NCBI RefSeq assembly: GCF_024979235.1
Contig: NZ_JANLCM010000003.1
Location: 1 to 64,000, forward strand
Length of the DNA: 64,000 nucleotides
Direction of reading: 5' to 3'
Source of the DNA: Herbiconiux aconitum
Lineage (GTDB): Bacteria; Actinomycetota; Actinomycetes; Actinomycetales; Microbacteriaceae
A program made the position numbers and the translations under genes. Every line of letters starts with the position of its first letter. Position 1 is the stretch's first letter. The notes below the pieces were generated by a model that worked only from the letters and a program-made list of their open reading frames with translations, searched no databases and was not told where the DNA came from. Below, piece after piece: positions 36,836-45,666 of this stretch.

Positions 36836-38473
36836 ATGCCTCGTCTCGCCCTGCACACCGAATCGGTGCCACCTTCCGGCATCCGTCGCATCTTCGAATT
36901 GGCCCAATCGCTCGACGATGTCATCTCCCTCGTGATCGGCGAGCCCGACGTGCCCGTCGACCCGGCGACGCTGGATGCCGGCTCCCGCGCCTGGCTGGCA
37001 GACGACACCGATTACACGCCGAACGGCGGCATCCCCGAGCTCCGCGAAGCGATCGTGCGCACGGTGGCGGAGCACAACGGCATCCTCACCGACCCCGAAC
37101 GCGTCTGGGTGACGAACGGCGCCACCCAGGGCCTGCACCTGGCCATGGGCCTGCTGCTCGACCCGGGCGACGAGGTGCTGGTACCCGATCCGGGGTACAC
37201 CACCTTCACCATGAACGCCCACCTGCTCTCGGCCACCGCCGTGCCTTACCCGCTGCGGCCCGAGAACGCCTTCGTGCCCGACCTCGTCGAACTCGAGCGT
37301 CTCGTCACCGATCGCACCCGCGTGATCATCGTGAACTCGCCTTCGAACCCGCTCGGCGCCGTCTTCGACCGCCCGACGATGCAGGGCCTGCTCGACTTCG
37401 CCCGCGAACACGACCTCTGGGTCATCAGCGACGAGGTCTACGAGCGCTTCACCTACGGCACCCCGCACGTGAGCATGGCCAGCTTGGCGAGCCCCGGCGT
37501 CGGCGATGACGACCGCGTGTTCACCGTCTTCTCGGCGTCGAAGACCTACGCACTCACCGGGGCTCGGGTCGGCTGGCTGCTGACGCCTCCCGGGTTCGCC
37601 CCCCTGCTCCGCTCGGCGCAAGAAGCCATGATCAGCTGCGTCAACACGCCGGCCCAGCGCGCGGTGGTCGCGGCGCTGACCGGTCCGCAGCAGTCGGTGA
37701 CGGATGCGGGCACGCACTACCGCGAGAACCTCGCGCGGGCCACGGAGATGCTGCGTGAGCGTGGCATCCGTTATCTCGACCCTGCGGGCGCCTTCTACCT
37801 GTGGGTGGATGTCTCCCACGCGAGCCGGGGCGACGTGGCCGAGTGGGCCGAACGCTTCCTGCTCGAGCAGCGCGTCGCCGTGGCGCCGGGGAGCGCGTTC
37901 GGTCGGATGGGGGAGGGTTGGGTGCGCTTCTGCGCCGCTGCCTCGCTCGACTATCTGCTCGAGGGAATCCGCCGGCTGCCGGAGCCGCCTCGCATCGAGG
38001 TGCGCCTGATCCGCCCTGAGGAGTACGAAGCGGTGTCGCGGCAGCGTTTCGCCGCCTACGCGCACGACTACGAGATCGGCGGAGAGTACGCCGACAACGT
38101 GCGCGCCGTCGAGATGCACGCCACCGTGGCCGAGGTGTGGGTGGCCGTGGATGTCGCGACCGGCGACATCCTGGGCTCGGTGACGCTGCCCCGTGCAGGC
38201 GAGGCGCTGACCGAACTGGGTCGGGCGGGCGAGCTGGAGTTCCGGCTGCTGGCCGTCGATCCGGGCGCCCGCGGTCGCGGCATCGGGCGCCTGCTCACCG
38301 AATTCGTGCTCGACACCGCGCGCAGCCGTGGTGCGAGCCGCGTCGTGATGAACAGCGGAACCGACATGGTGGTGGCACACCGCCTGTACGAATCGATGGG
38401 GTTCGCCCGGATGTCGGAGCGCGAGAATCCGCCCGGCATCGAGCCCACGCGCGCCTACGGTCTCGATCTCTGA
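36836..38473 (+). CDS. Class I aminotransferase fused to a GNAT acetyltransferase
   Basis: One 545-aa reading frame with two enzymes. Residues 1-383 are a fold-type I PLP aminotransferase (DYTPNGGIPELREAI, NSPSNPLGAV, ISDEVYERF, Schiff-base Lys236 in SASKTYALTGARVGW). Residues about 385-545 are a GNAT N-acyltransferase with an acetyl-CoA loop (RGRGIG) and LYESMGFARM. Fusion suggests that the amino acid made or consumed by the first domain is acetylated by the second. The substrates are unknown. The next gene, a PanE-like reductase, starts on its stop codon (TGATG), implying a short pathway. Confidence 0.88.
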   Translation: MPRLALHTESVPPSGIRRIFELAQSLDDVISLVIGEPDVPVDPATLDAGSRAWLADDTDYTPNGGIPELREAIVRTVAEHNGILTDPERVWVTNGATQGLHLAMGLLLDPGDEVLVPDPGYTTFTMNAHLLSATAVPYPLRPENAFVPDLVELERLVTDRTRVIIVNSPSNPLGAVFDRPTMQGLLDFAREHDLWVISDEVYERFTYGTPHVSMASLASPGVGDDDRVFTVFSASKTYALTGARVGWLLTPPGFAPLLRSAQEAMISCVNTPAQRAVVAALTGPQQSVTDAGTHYRENLARATEMLRERGIRYLDPAGAFYLWVDVSHASRGDVAEWAERFLLEQRVAVAPGSAFGRMGEGWVRFCAAASLDYLLEGIRRLPEPPRIEVRLIRPEEYEAVSRQRFAAYAHDYEIGGEYADNVRAVEMHATVAEVWVAVDVATGDILGSVTLPRAGEALTELGRAGELEFRLLAVDPGARGRGIGRLLTEFVLDTARSRGASRVVMNSGTDMVVAHRLYESMGFARMSERENPPGIEPTRAYGLDL

Positions 38474-39531
38474 TGCGGATCGCCGTCATCGGCGCCGGAG
38501 CCGTCGGCGGAGTCATCGCGGCGCTGGCCGACCGCGCCGGCCACCAGGTGGCGGTGACCGCTCGGGGTGCTCAGCTCGACGCACTGCAGCAGCGCGGCCT
38601 GCACCTCAGCGGGCACTGGGGCGAGCACACGGCTCGGCCCCACGCATCCGCTGCTCTCGAAGAGCGACCCGATCTCGCGGTGCTGACAGTGAAGGCTCAG
38701 GATGCGCACATCGCGCTCGCCGAGAACGCCGAGTCACTGAGGGGCGTGCCTCTCGTGGTGGTGCAGAACGGCCTGGGTGGGGCGGAGGCCGCGGCCGCAC
38801 AGCTTCCGGCGACAGCGGTGGTGGGCGGGTTGGCGCTGTTCGCCGCGTCGTACCTGTCGCCGGGCGAGGTGTCGATCACGACCCCCGCCGCGACCTACCT
38901 CGGCCTGCCCGCGGTGCGGCTCGACCCGGCCGCGCAGGCCGGCTCCGCCGACCGCGTCGCGCCGGCCAACCCCACCGCGCCGGCGCCCGGCGACGCGGCA
39001 CTCCGCCTCGCCACCGCCACCCTCGGCGCGTTCATGCCGATCGAGGTCACCCACAACTTCGCGGGTGCGCAGTGGACCAAGCTGATCGTCAACCAGGTCA
39101 ACGCCCTCCCCGCCATCACCGGCCACTCGGTGCAGAACACGATCGCCGATCCGCGACTGCGCGCCGTGCTCACCGACAGCATGCGCGAGGCCGTCGGCGT
39201 CGCCCGCGCCCGCGGTGTGCACTTCGAGACGTTGCTCGGTCTGAGTGATCCGCTCCTGCGAGTGTTCGCCGCCGCGCCCCGGCCGGTCGCCCGACTCCTG
39301 CCCCTGTTGATGTCGCGCCGTGTCGGAAAGACGCCGAATCCGGGTTCGACGCTGCAGAGCATCCGTCGCGGTCAGCTCACCGAGATCGACCACTTGAACG
39401 GCGCGGTCGTGCGCGAGGCGTACGCCGCCCGCCTCGAGGCCCCCATCAACGCGCGCCTCGTGGCTCTCGTGCACCGTGTGGAGGCCGAGGGTGCGTTCAT
39501 CACCCCCACCGAGGTCGCCCGCGCCGTGTAA
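38473..39531 (+). CDS. Ketopantoate reductase family (PanE/ApbA-like) oxidoreductase
   Basis: A 352-aa NADP-dependent reductase. The N-terminal GAGAVGG nucleotide loop (about 7-13), VVVQNGLGG and the C-terminal domain with WTKLIVNQVNALPAITG and the catalytic Lys region match ketopantoate reductases. It could serve pantothenate synthesis or reduce another 2-keto acid related to the upstream aminotransferase, to which it is coupled (TGATG). A Pro/Ala-rich insert around 150-175 is atypical. The substrate is therefore uncertain. Confidence 0.83.
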   Translation: MRIAVIGAGAVGGVIAALADRAGHQVAVTARGAQLDALQQRGLHLSGHWGEHTARPHASAALEERPDLAVLTVKAQDAHIALAENAESLRGVPLVVVQNGLGGAEAAAAQLPATAVVGGLALFAASYLSPGEVSITTPAATYLGLPAVRLDPAAQAGSADRVAPANPTAPAPGDAALRLATATLGAFMPIEVTHNFAGAQWTKLIVNQVNALPAITGHSVQNTIADPRLRAVLTDSMREAVGVARARGVHFETLLGLSDPLLRVFAAAPRPVARLLPLLMSRRVGKTPNPGSTLQSIRRGQLTEIDHLNGAVVREAYAARLEAPINARLVALVHRVEAEGAFITPTEVARAV

Positions 39532-39561
39532 GTGTCGCGCGTGCCGGCGCCGCGGCAGCGA

Positions 39562-39624
39562 GATCGAGTGGGCACGTTTTGTCGCCGCAGCACGCGTCTG
39601 GCGACGAAACGTGCCCACTCGATC
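39562..39624. repeat. 25-bp inverted repeat (large hairpin)
   Basis: Arms 39562-39586 and 39600-39624 pair along 25 bp with one mismatch around a 13-nt loop. The arms contain GGGCACGTTT / AAACGTGCCC. It lies 31 bp after the PanE-like gene and could act as its terminator. It does not match the other repeat arms. Confidence 0.8.
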
Positions 39625-39744
39625 GGGCCCGAGCGGCCCGCAGCCGACACACCGCCAAACTCGCAGCCGCGGAACGAGAACGGGAGGAAAGGTTCGCGAA
39701 TGAGCGGGGTGAGGCTCCGCACTTTCGGTTCGATTGCGCAAGAG

Positions 39745-39755
39745 TCCGTCGTTTC
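39745..39755. repeat. Single TCCGTCGTTTC motif
   Basis: One copy of the dispersed motif within the gene-free interval 39532-40075, which otherwise holds the 25-bp hairpin, the 50-bp tandem array and repeat copy B. No ORF in this interval looks real. Confidence 0.5.
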
Positions 39756-39798
39756 CGACAGGCAGGCGCCAGGACCGAACGTAACGGGCCCTGCTCGA

Positions 39799-39948
39799 CG
39801 CCCCGGGGTGGTCGGGACGGGAGACGAACGCAGCGCGCTGCTCTCGAACGCCCCGGGGTGGTCGGCATGGGAGGCGAACGCAGCGCGCTGCTCTCGAACG
39901 CTCCGGGGTGGTCGGCGCGGGAGGCGAACGCAACGGGCCGCTCCCAGC
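39799..39948. repeat. Three tandem 50-bp repeats
   Basis: Units at 39799-39848, 39849-39898 and 39899-39948 abut without spacers. Each begins with CGCCCCGGGGTGGTCGG or a one-base variant. Units 1 and 2 are nearly identical; unit 3 diverges in its last 15 bases. Confidence 0.85.
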
Positions 39949-39988
39949 CAAGCCAGGGTGAGCGCGCGGCCGCGCCAGCGACCGCACG

Positions 39989-40056
39989 CGAACATGTCGC
40001 GCGGCGCCGGGCAGGGACCGGCGACGCCCGAGGACGCCGCGCGAAGCACGGCGCCC
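39989..40056. repeat. Dispersed palindromic repeat, copy B (inverted relative to A)
   Basis: Blocks 39989-40022 (34 nt) and 40032-40056 (25 nt) are exact reverse complements of the copy A blocks at 15389-15422 and 15354-15378. AGGGTGAGCGC-type sequence just before (about 39955-39967) matches the third block of the 55.8-kb element. It lies between the converging PanE-like and epimerase genes. Confidence 0.8.
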
Positions 40057-40075
40057 GAGGCAGCTAGCACTACAG

Positions 40076-40960
40076 CTAACCCAAGTACGTGCCCGCCCGG
40101 AGCTCGTCGACGAGCGACGGGCCGTTCGGCTCCCAGCCGAGGTCGATGCGCGCCGCCGATCCGGTGGCCTGCTGGTCGAGCATCAGGGCGTCCGCAAAGG
40201 GAGCGCCGAGCCGGGCCCGCGTCTCTTCGACCGATGACGGTGTGACCCGTCCGTCGAGCCCCGCAGCGGATGCCGCCGCCTCACCGAGCTCGCGCACGGT
40301 GGGGTTCTGGCCGCTTGCGCCGATGTAGTACGACCCGGCGTCGGCCAGGTCGAAGGCGAGAAGGTACAGTTCGGCGAGGTCGTCGACGAACACGGTCGTC
40401 CAGTGCTGCTCGCCCGACCCCACCAGAGCGAGAGCGGGGGCGACGCCCGAACCGCGCGGCGCATCCTGAATCACCGAAGGAATTCCGCGACCCTGCCCGA
40501 ACACGATGCCCGGGGCGATGATCGTCGTCTTGATGCCCTCCGCACTCCGCACCCGCGCCTCGATCGGCAGCCGCCAGGCGGTGATCGCCGGCGGGTCGAA
40601 CGGCGTGCTCTCGGTGATGGAGGCGCCCGATCCGAACACCCAGGCGCCGCCGGTGTGCACGTAGGGCTTGTCGCTGCCCTCGAGCCCGGAGAACACGGCG
40701 GAGACGAAGGCGTCGTCGACGGCCGCCGCATCGGAGTCGTGGGCGGCCAGATGGATGACCCCGTCGCTCTCGAGAGCGAGGTGGCTGATGACCTCGCGGT
40801 CGGTCAGGGTGCCGAGCACCGCACGGGCGCCGGTGGATTCGATCGCGGGGATCTGATCGGCGTTGCGCACCAGCGCCACGACCTCCCGGCCCTGTGCACG
40901 AAGTTGACGGAGAACTGCCGAACCGATGAACCCGGTCGCGCCGGTGAGAAAGATGGCCAT
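40076..40960 (-). CDS. NAD(P)-dependent epimerase/dehydratase (extended SDR)
   Basis: A 294-aa Rossmann enzyme. N-terminal GATGFIG cofactor loop (about 6-12), then [11 protein letters not shown] and a [14 protein letters not shown] substrate-domain segment. The classical YxxxK motif is not obvious, so the enzyme may be an atypical SDR (NmrA- or isoflavone-reductase-like reductase). The ATG at 40960 is preferred over an upstream TTG at 40972. It diverges from lepA with 100 bp between starts. The substrate is unknown. Confidence 0.8.
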   Translation of the reverse strand: MAIFLTGATGFIGSAVLRQLRAQGREVVALVRNADQIPAIESTGARAVLGTLTDREVISHLALESDGVIHLAAHDSDAAAVDDAFVSAVFSGLEGSDKPYVHTGGAWVFGSGASITESTPFDPPAITAWRLPIEARVRSAEGIKTTIIAPGIVFGQGRGIPSVIQDAPRGSGVAPALALVGSGEQHWTTVFVDDLAELYLLAFDLADAGSYYIGASGQNPTVRELGEAAASAAGLDGRVTPSSVEETRARLGAPFADALMLDQQATGSAARIDLGWEPNGPSLVDELRAGTYLG

Positions 40961-41060
40961 AACCCAATTCAATCGAACGATCGGCCTTCACGGCAGGGCA
41001 TGGCAGAATAGGTCGTCCCGTCATTCGGCGCGCCACGGCACCGACGACCCAGAGGAATGC

Positions 41061-42911
41061 GTGAGCCCCACAGCCCTGAAGGCCCTTCAGCCCGCCTCCA
41101 CCGACCCCGCATTCATCCGCAACTTCTGCATCATCGCGCACATCGACCACGGCAAGTCGACCCTGGCCGACCGGATGCTCGGCATCACCGGCGTGGTGAG
41201 CGACCGCGACATGCGCGCCCAATACCTCGACCGCATGGACATCGAGCGCGAGCGCGGCATCACCATCAAGAGTCAAGCGGTGCGCATGCCGTGGCGCCTC
41301 GGCGACCAGACCTTCGCCCTGAACATGATCGACACCCCCGGGCACGTCGACTTCACCTATGAGGTGAGCCGATCCCTCGCGGCCTGCGAGGGCGCCATCC
41401 TCCTGGTCGACGCGGCGCAGGGCATCGAGGCGCAGACCCTCGCGAACCTCTACCTGGCGCTCGAGAACGACCTCACCATCATCCCGGTGCTCAACAAGAT
41501 CGATCTGCCGGCGGCCGACCCCGAGAAGTACGCGAAAGAACTCGCGAGCCTCATCGGAGGCAGCCCCGACGACGTCTTGCGCGTGAGCGGCAAGACCGGC
41601 ATGGGCGTCGAGGCGTTGCTCGATCGCGTGACCGAGCTCATCCCCGCTCCGGTGGGAGATCCGGATGCGCCGGCTCGCGCCATGATCTTCGACTCGGTCT
41701 ACGACGCCTACCGCGGCGTGGTCACCTACGTGCGCATGATCGACGGGCACCTGAGTCCGCGCGAGCGCATCCAGATGATGTCGACCCGGGCGACACACGA
41801 GATCCTCGAAATCGGGGTGAGCAGCCCTGAGCCGACGCCCTCCAAGGGCCTCGGCGTCGGCGAGGTCGGCTACCTCATCACGGGCGTGAAAGACGTGCGG
41901 CAGTCGAAGGTCGGCGACACCGTCACCACCGCCTCGAAGCCCGCCACGGTCGCGCTGCCCGGTTACACCGAGCCGCTGCCGATGGTGTTCTCGGGCCTCT
42001 ACCCGCTCGACGGCACCGATTACCCGGCGCTCCGCGAGGCGCTCGACAAGCTGAAGCTCAGCGACGCGGCCCTGGTCTACGAGCCCGAGACATCCGTCGC
42101 CCTCGGATTCGGTTTTCGTTGCGGCTTCCTCGGCCTCCTGCACCTCGAGATCATCTCCGAGCGGCTCGAGCGCGAGTTCGGTCTCGACCTCATCGCCACG
42201 GCGCCGTCGGTCATCTACAACGTCACCACCGAAGACAAGAAGACGATCACGGTCACGAACCCGAGCGAGTTCCCGGGCGGCAAGATCGTGAGCGTGGCGG
42301 AGCCGGTGGTGAACGCCGCGATCCTCGCGCCGAAAGACTACGTGGGCGTGATCATGGAGCTCTGCCAGAGCCGACGCGGCACGCTGCAGGGCATGGAGTT
42401 CCTCGGTGAAGACCGGGTGGAGATCAAGTACACGATGCCGCTCGGCGAGATCGTGTTCGACTTCTTCGACAACCTGAAGTCGAAGACCGCGGGCTACGCC
42501 AGCCTCGACTACGAGCCCGCGGGCGAGGCCGAGGCCGACCTGGTGAAGGTCGACATCCTGCTGCAGGGCGAACAGGTCGACGCGTTCAGTGCCATCGTGC
42601 ACCGCGACAAGGCCTACGCCTACGGCGTGCTGATGACCGGGCGGCTCCGCGAGCTCATCCCGCGGCAGCAGTTCGAGGTGCCGATCCAAGCCGCGATCGG
42701 CGCCCGCATCATCGCGCGCGAGTCGATCCGCGCGATGCGCAAAGACGTTCTGGCCAAGTGCTACGGCGGTGACATCACCCGCAAGCGGAAGCTCCTCGAG
42801 AAGCAGAAAGAGGGCAAGAAGCGCATGAAGATGGTGGGCCGGGTCGAGGTGCCCCAGGAGGCCTTCATCGCCGCGCTCTCGGGCGACACCGAGAAGAAGA
42901 AGGACAAGTAG
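41061..42911 (+). CDS. lepA: Elongation factor 4 (LepA), ribosome back-translocase
   Basis: A 616-aa translational GTPase. G1 AHIDHGKST, switch region [11 protein letters not shown]3 DTPGHVDF and G4 NKIDLP are intact. The LepA-specific C-terminal domain includes [23 protein letters not shown], whose basic helix contacts tRNA. The GTG at 41061 has AGAGGA 5 nt upstream. It heads a run of genes toward hemW that is conserved in actinobacteria. Confidence 0.95.
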   Translation: MSPTALKALQPASTDPAFIRNFCIIAHIDHGKSTLADRMLGITGVVSDRDMRAQYLDRMDIERERGITIKSQAVRMPWRLGDQTFALNMIDTPGHVDFTYEVSRSLAACEGAILLVDAAQGIEAQTLANLYLALENDLTIIPVLNKIDLPAADPEKYAKELASLIGGSPDDVLRVSGKTGMGVEALLDRVTELIPAPVGDPDAPARAMIFDSVYDAYRGVVTYVRMIDGHLSPRERIQMMSTRATHEILEIGVSSPEPTPSKGLGVGEVGYLITGVKDVRQSKVGDTVTTASKPATVALPGYTEPLPMVFSGLYPLDGTDYPALREALDKLKLSDAALVYEPETSVALGFGFRCGFLGLLHLEIISERLEREFGLDLIATAPSVIYNVTTEDKKTITVTNPSEFPGGKIVSVAEPVVNAAILAPKDYVGVIMELCQSRRGTLQGMEFLGEDRVEIKYTMPLGEIVFDFFDNLKSKTAGYASLDYEPAGEAEADLVKVDILLQGEQVDAFSAIVHRDKAYAYGVLMTGRLRELIPRQQFEVPIQAAIGARIIARESIRAMRKDVLAKCYGGDITRKRKLLEKQKEGKKRMKMVGRVEVPQEAFIAALSGDTEKKKDK

Positions 42912-42913
42912 GC

Positions 42914-43582
42914 GTGCCGGGAACGACGACGGCACGCTCGGTTCCGCGCTCCGAGGTGCCCCTCAGCTACGCGGCGGTGGGTGCCACGCAGGCCGAAGAT
43001 CTGCTCTACTTCCCGCCGAAGGGCTTCCACCCGATGGAGCGCCGCGCACGTCTGGGCTCCGGCACCGAGCGCTTCGAGGTCGCGTCGGCGAAGCTGATGG
43101 CCTGGGGCGTACAACGCGGCGCCGGCATCACGGTGGGCGACATCCAGCCCGCCGGCCCCAGTACGACCGATTACGCGGGGCTCGTCTTCGACGAGTCCGG
43201 CACTCCTGTCGGACCCCGCGCCGCGCACCCGGAGCAGGGATACGGCGAAGACGGCACCCCGCTCGTCTCGGCCGGCACCACCGCCGAGCTCACCGTCCGT
43301 GCCTTCGGCCTGCGTTTTCGGGCGCCGATCCGCGTGGTCTACCTGGTGAACGAGCCCGGTCGCATCGGATTCGCCTACGGCACCCTGCCCGGGCATCCGG
43401 AGTCCGGAGAAGAGAGCTTCGTCGTCGAGCACCTCTCCGACGATTCGGTGTGGATCGTCGTGCGCGCCTTCTCGCGCCCGAGCACGTGGTTCTACCGCCT
43501 CGGACTGCCGGTGCTGCGCATCGTGCAGGCGCGCGCCACCCGCCGTTACCTCCGCGCGCTCATGCCGAGCAAGGGCGCATAG
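42914..43582 (+). CDS. DUF1990 family protein
   Basis: A 222-aa soluble protein matching DUF1990: FHPMERRARLGSGTERFEVA near residue 38-57, AFGLRFRAPIRVVYLVNEPG and a C-terminal WIVVRAFSRPSTWFYRL. The fold is probably a START-like beta-barrel, inferred. The GTG start is 2 bp after the lepA stop, and hemW follows 8 bp later, so it sits in the lepA-hemW transcript. No function is established. Confidence 0.8.
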   Translation: MPGTTTARSVPRSEVPLSYAAVGATQAEDLLYFPPKGFHPMERRARLGSGTERFEVASAKLMAWGVQRGAGITVGDIQPAGPSTTDYAGLVFDESGTPVGPRAAHPEQGYGEDGTPLVSAGTTAELTVRAFGLRFRAPIRVVYLVNEPGRIGFAYGTLPGHPESGEESFVVEHLSDDSVWIVVRAFSRPSTWFYRLGLPVLRIVQARATRRYLRALMPSKGA

Positions 43583-43590
43583 GCGGGCTC

Positions 43591-44853
43591 GTGCCTTCTC
43601 TCTTGCCGGTGGGCGATCCGGCCCCTGCGGACGGGCTGCTGCCCAGGCCCGGCGCGACGGATGCCCCGGATGCGTCAGCCGCTCCGGAGTCGACTGCCGC
43701 GCCCGCAGCCTCCCGCGACTTCGGCCTCTACGTGCACGTGCCGTTCTGCCGCGTGCGCTGCGGCTACTGCGACTTCAACACCTACACGGCCACCGAGCTC
43801 CGCGGCGTGAAGCAGAGCGACTACGCGTCTCAGGCGATCGAGGAGATGCGGTTCGCGGCCGGCGTGCTCGACGCATCCGGGTATCCGCGCCGACCGGCCT
43901 CGACCGTGTTCTTCGGCGGCGGCACGCCCACGCTGCTGCCGGCCACCCAGCTCGCCGCAATGCTTCGCGCGGCGCGAGACACCTGGGGTCTCGCCGACGG
44001 CGCCGAGGTCACCACCGAGGCGAACCCGGACTCGGTCGACGCCGCCTACCTGCGCACCCTCGCCGATGCCGGATTCACCCGCGTCAGCTTCGGGATGCAG
44101 TCGGCGGTGCCGAGTGTGCTCGCCACGCTGGAGCGCACCCACGATCCTCTGCGCGTGCCCGAGGTGGTGCGGTGGGCGAAAGACGCCGGTCTCGATGTCA
44201 GCCTCGACCTCATCTACGGCACGCCGGGCGAGACGCTCGACGACTGGCAGCGCTCCATCGACGCGGTGCTCGCGAACGAACCCGACCACGTCTCAGCCTA
44301 CGCCCTGATCGTCGAAGACGGCACGAAGCTCGCGCGGCAGATCCGGTCGGGGCAGGTGATCGCGCCCTCGGACGACCTGCAGGCCGACATGTACGAGCGA
44401 GCGGATGCCGCGTTCGGAGCCTCGGGTTACGAGTGGTACGAGGTGAGCAACTGGGCCCGCGGTGCGTCGCACCGTTCGAGGCACAACCTCGGCTACTGGG
44501 TGGGTCACGACTGGTGGGGCATCGGGCCCGGATCGCACAGCTACGTGGGGTCGACGCGGTGGTGGAACGTCAAGCATCCGGCCGCCTTTGCTCAGCGCAT
44601 CGCGGCGGGCGAGTCGCCGGCGGCGGGCCGCGAGACGATCGGAGAGGCTGCGCGCGAACTCGAGCGCGTGCTGCTGCTCACCCGAGTGCGGGGCGCCCTC
44701 CGCATCGCGACGCTCGCGCCGGCGGCGCGGCGAGAGGTCGCGGGCCTCATCGCCGACGGCCTGGTCGACGGCCCCGCAGCCCTCCGCGGCACCCTCGAAC
44801 TCACCCTGCAGGGCCGCCTCCTCGCCGACGCGGTCGTGCGCCGCCTCACCTGA
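43591..44853 (+). CDS. hemW: Heme chaperone HemW (radical-SAM, coproporphyrinogen oxidase-like)
   Basis: A 420-aa radical-SAM protein. CRVRCGYCDF gives the CxxxCxxC [4Fe-4S] cluster plus the HemW-type fourth residue region, and FFGGGTPTLL is the SAM-binding GGE-like motif. Then come EANPDSVDAAYL and RVSFGMQS. HemW inserts heme into respiratory proteins rather than acting as HemN; here the cytochrome bd oxidase in the same window is a possible client. An extra 40-residue Pro/Ala-rich N-terminus precedes the fold. Confidence 0.92.
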   Translation: MPSLLPVGDPAPADGLLPRPGATDAPDASAAPESTAAPAASRDFGLYVHVPFCRVRCGYCDFNTYTATELRGVKQSDYASQAIEEMRFAAGVLDASGYPRRPASTVFFGGGTPTLLPATQLAAMLRAARDTWGLADGAEVTTEANPDSVDAAYLRTLADAGFTRVSFGMQSAVPSVLATLERTHDPLRVPEVVRWAKDAGLDVSLDLIYGTPGETLDDWQRSIDAVLANEPDHVSAYALIVEDGTKLARQIRSGQVIAPSDDLQADMYERADAAFGASGYEWYEVSNWARGASHRSRHNLGYWVGHDWWGIGPGSHSYVGSTRWWNVKHPAAFAQRIAAGESPAAGRETIGEAARELERVLLLTRVRGALRIATLAPAARREVAGLIADGLVDGPAALRGTLELTLQGRLLADAVVRRLT

Positions 44854-44874
44854 CCCGTTGTGGCCGGACAACGA

Positions 44875-44926
44875 CAAACGTCGCGGCAACCGGCCCTGTA
44901 GAGGGCATCGGTCACCGCGACGTTTG
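44875..44926. terminator. Long stem-loop between convergent hemW and DUF4870 genes
   Basis: CAAACGTCGCGG (44875-44886) pairs perfectly with CCGCGACGTTTG (44915-44926), and an inner ACCG-GCCCT / AGGGC-CGGT stem extends it. Positioned between two gene 3' ends. Confidence 0.6.
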
Positions 44927-44944
44927 GAGAAGTCCGCGCCGAAC

Positions 44945-45466
44945 CTACTTGATGAAGCGGAAGTTGAAGAAGTAGCGGTAGGTTCCGCCCTGGTTGACCT
45001 TCACGCCCGCGATGATCGCGAAGATGAGGCCGACGATCTGCACGGCCCAGGCCAGGAAGAGGAACAGGCCGCCGATGAAGATGAACAGCGTGATCATGCC
45101 GATGATGTACAGCCCGGCGGCGAAGATCGCGACCGTGATCTGGAAGTTCAGCGACTCCTTGGCCTCCTGGTTGGTGAGGGGGCCGCGGTCTTTGAAGATG
45201 AGCCAGATGATCAGCGGCGGAATGAAGCCGAGGATGCCACCGAGCTGACCGAGGAAGGCCCACTGCTTGTCTTCGGCGGGCGAGAGCGGCGCGGCGGCGA
45301 CCGGGGCGCCCTGGTAACCGGGCGGCGGGGCCTGGTAGCCGGGCGGGGGCGCCTGGTAACCGGGGGGCGGGGCCTGGTAGCCGGGAGGAGGCGTCGCTTG
45401 TCCGGGCGGGGGAGTGGGCTGGCCGGAAGCCGGGTCGTACGGCGGTGTTGCGTTGGGGTCAGTCAT
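44945..45466 (-). CDS. DUF4870 membrane protein with Pro-Gly-Tyr repeats
   Basis: A 173-aa protein. The N-terminal half is built of YQAPPPG heptads (three or four copies) plus related PPPGQ units. The C-terminal half has three or four hydrophobic segments of the DUF4870 type (QWAFLGQLGGILGFIPPLIIW, SLNFQITVAI). The start ATG at 45466 follows GAAAGGCG. The repeat region is low-complexity and probably disordered. Function unknown. It diverges from hrcA. Confidence 0.85.
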   Translation of the reverse strand: MTDPNATPPYDPASGQPTPPPGQATPPPGYQAPPPGYQAPPPGYQAPPPGYQGAPVAAAPLSPAEDKQWAFLGQLGGILGFIPPLIIWLIFKDRGPLTNQEAKESLNFQITVAIFAAGLYIIGMITLFIFIGGLFLFLAWAVQIVGLIFAIIAGVKVNQGGTYRYFFNFRFIK

Positions 45467-45615
45467 GTCTCGCGCCTTTCAGACGGTGGGAGAAGCGGCT
45501 CACGGGCTCGTGCGGGCGCTCGAGGTCGTGCTCAGACACAAGATAGCGCCCGGGCTACCCGGGCGGCAATGATTTGGATCAGGGGTGTTCGGAACCGTCC
45601 ACGCCCGATCAGAGA

Positions 45616-45647
45616 TATAATTGGCACTCCAGTGAGGTGAGTGCCAA
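45616..45647 (+). promoter_or_regulatory. hrcA promoter with CIRCE operator
   Basis: TATAAT (45616-45621) is a perfect -10. It abuts the inverted repeat TTGGCACTC (45621-45629), 9-nt spacer, GAGTGCCAA (45639-45647), which matches the CIRCE consensus bound by HrcA. Autoregulation of hrcA-dnaJ by heat shock is expected. Confidence 0.92.
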
Positions 45648-45666
45648 CACGAGGAAGGTGTTCCTG

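Noticed and set aside
39799..39948. Three 50-bp units as a possible CRISPR array
   Set aside because: Units abut with no spacers, the third diverges, and no cas gene is in the window.
40926..41060. In-frame upstream extension of lepA from 40926
   Set aside because: It overlaps the divergent epimerase start and lacks LepA-like sequence; the GTG at 41061 has a good Shine-Dalgarno.
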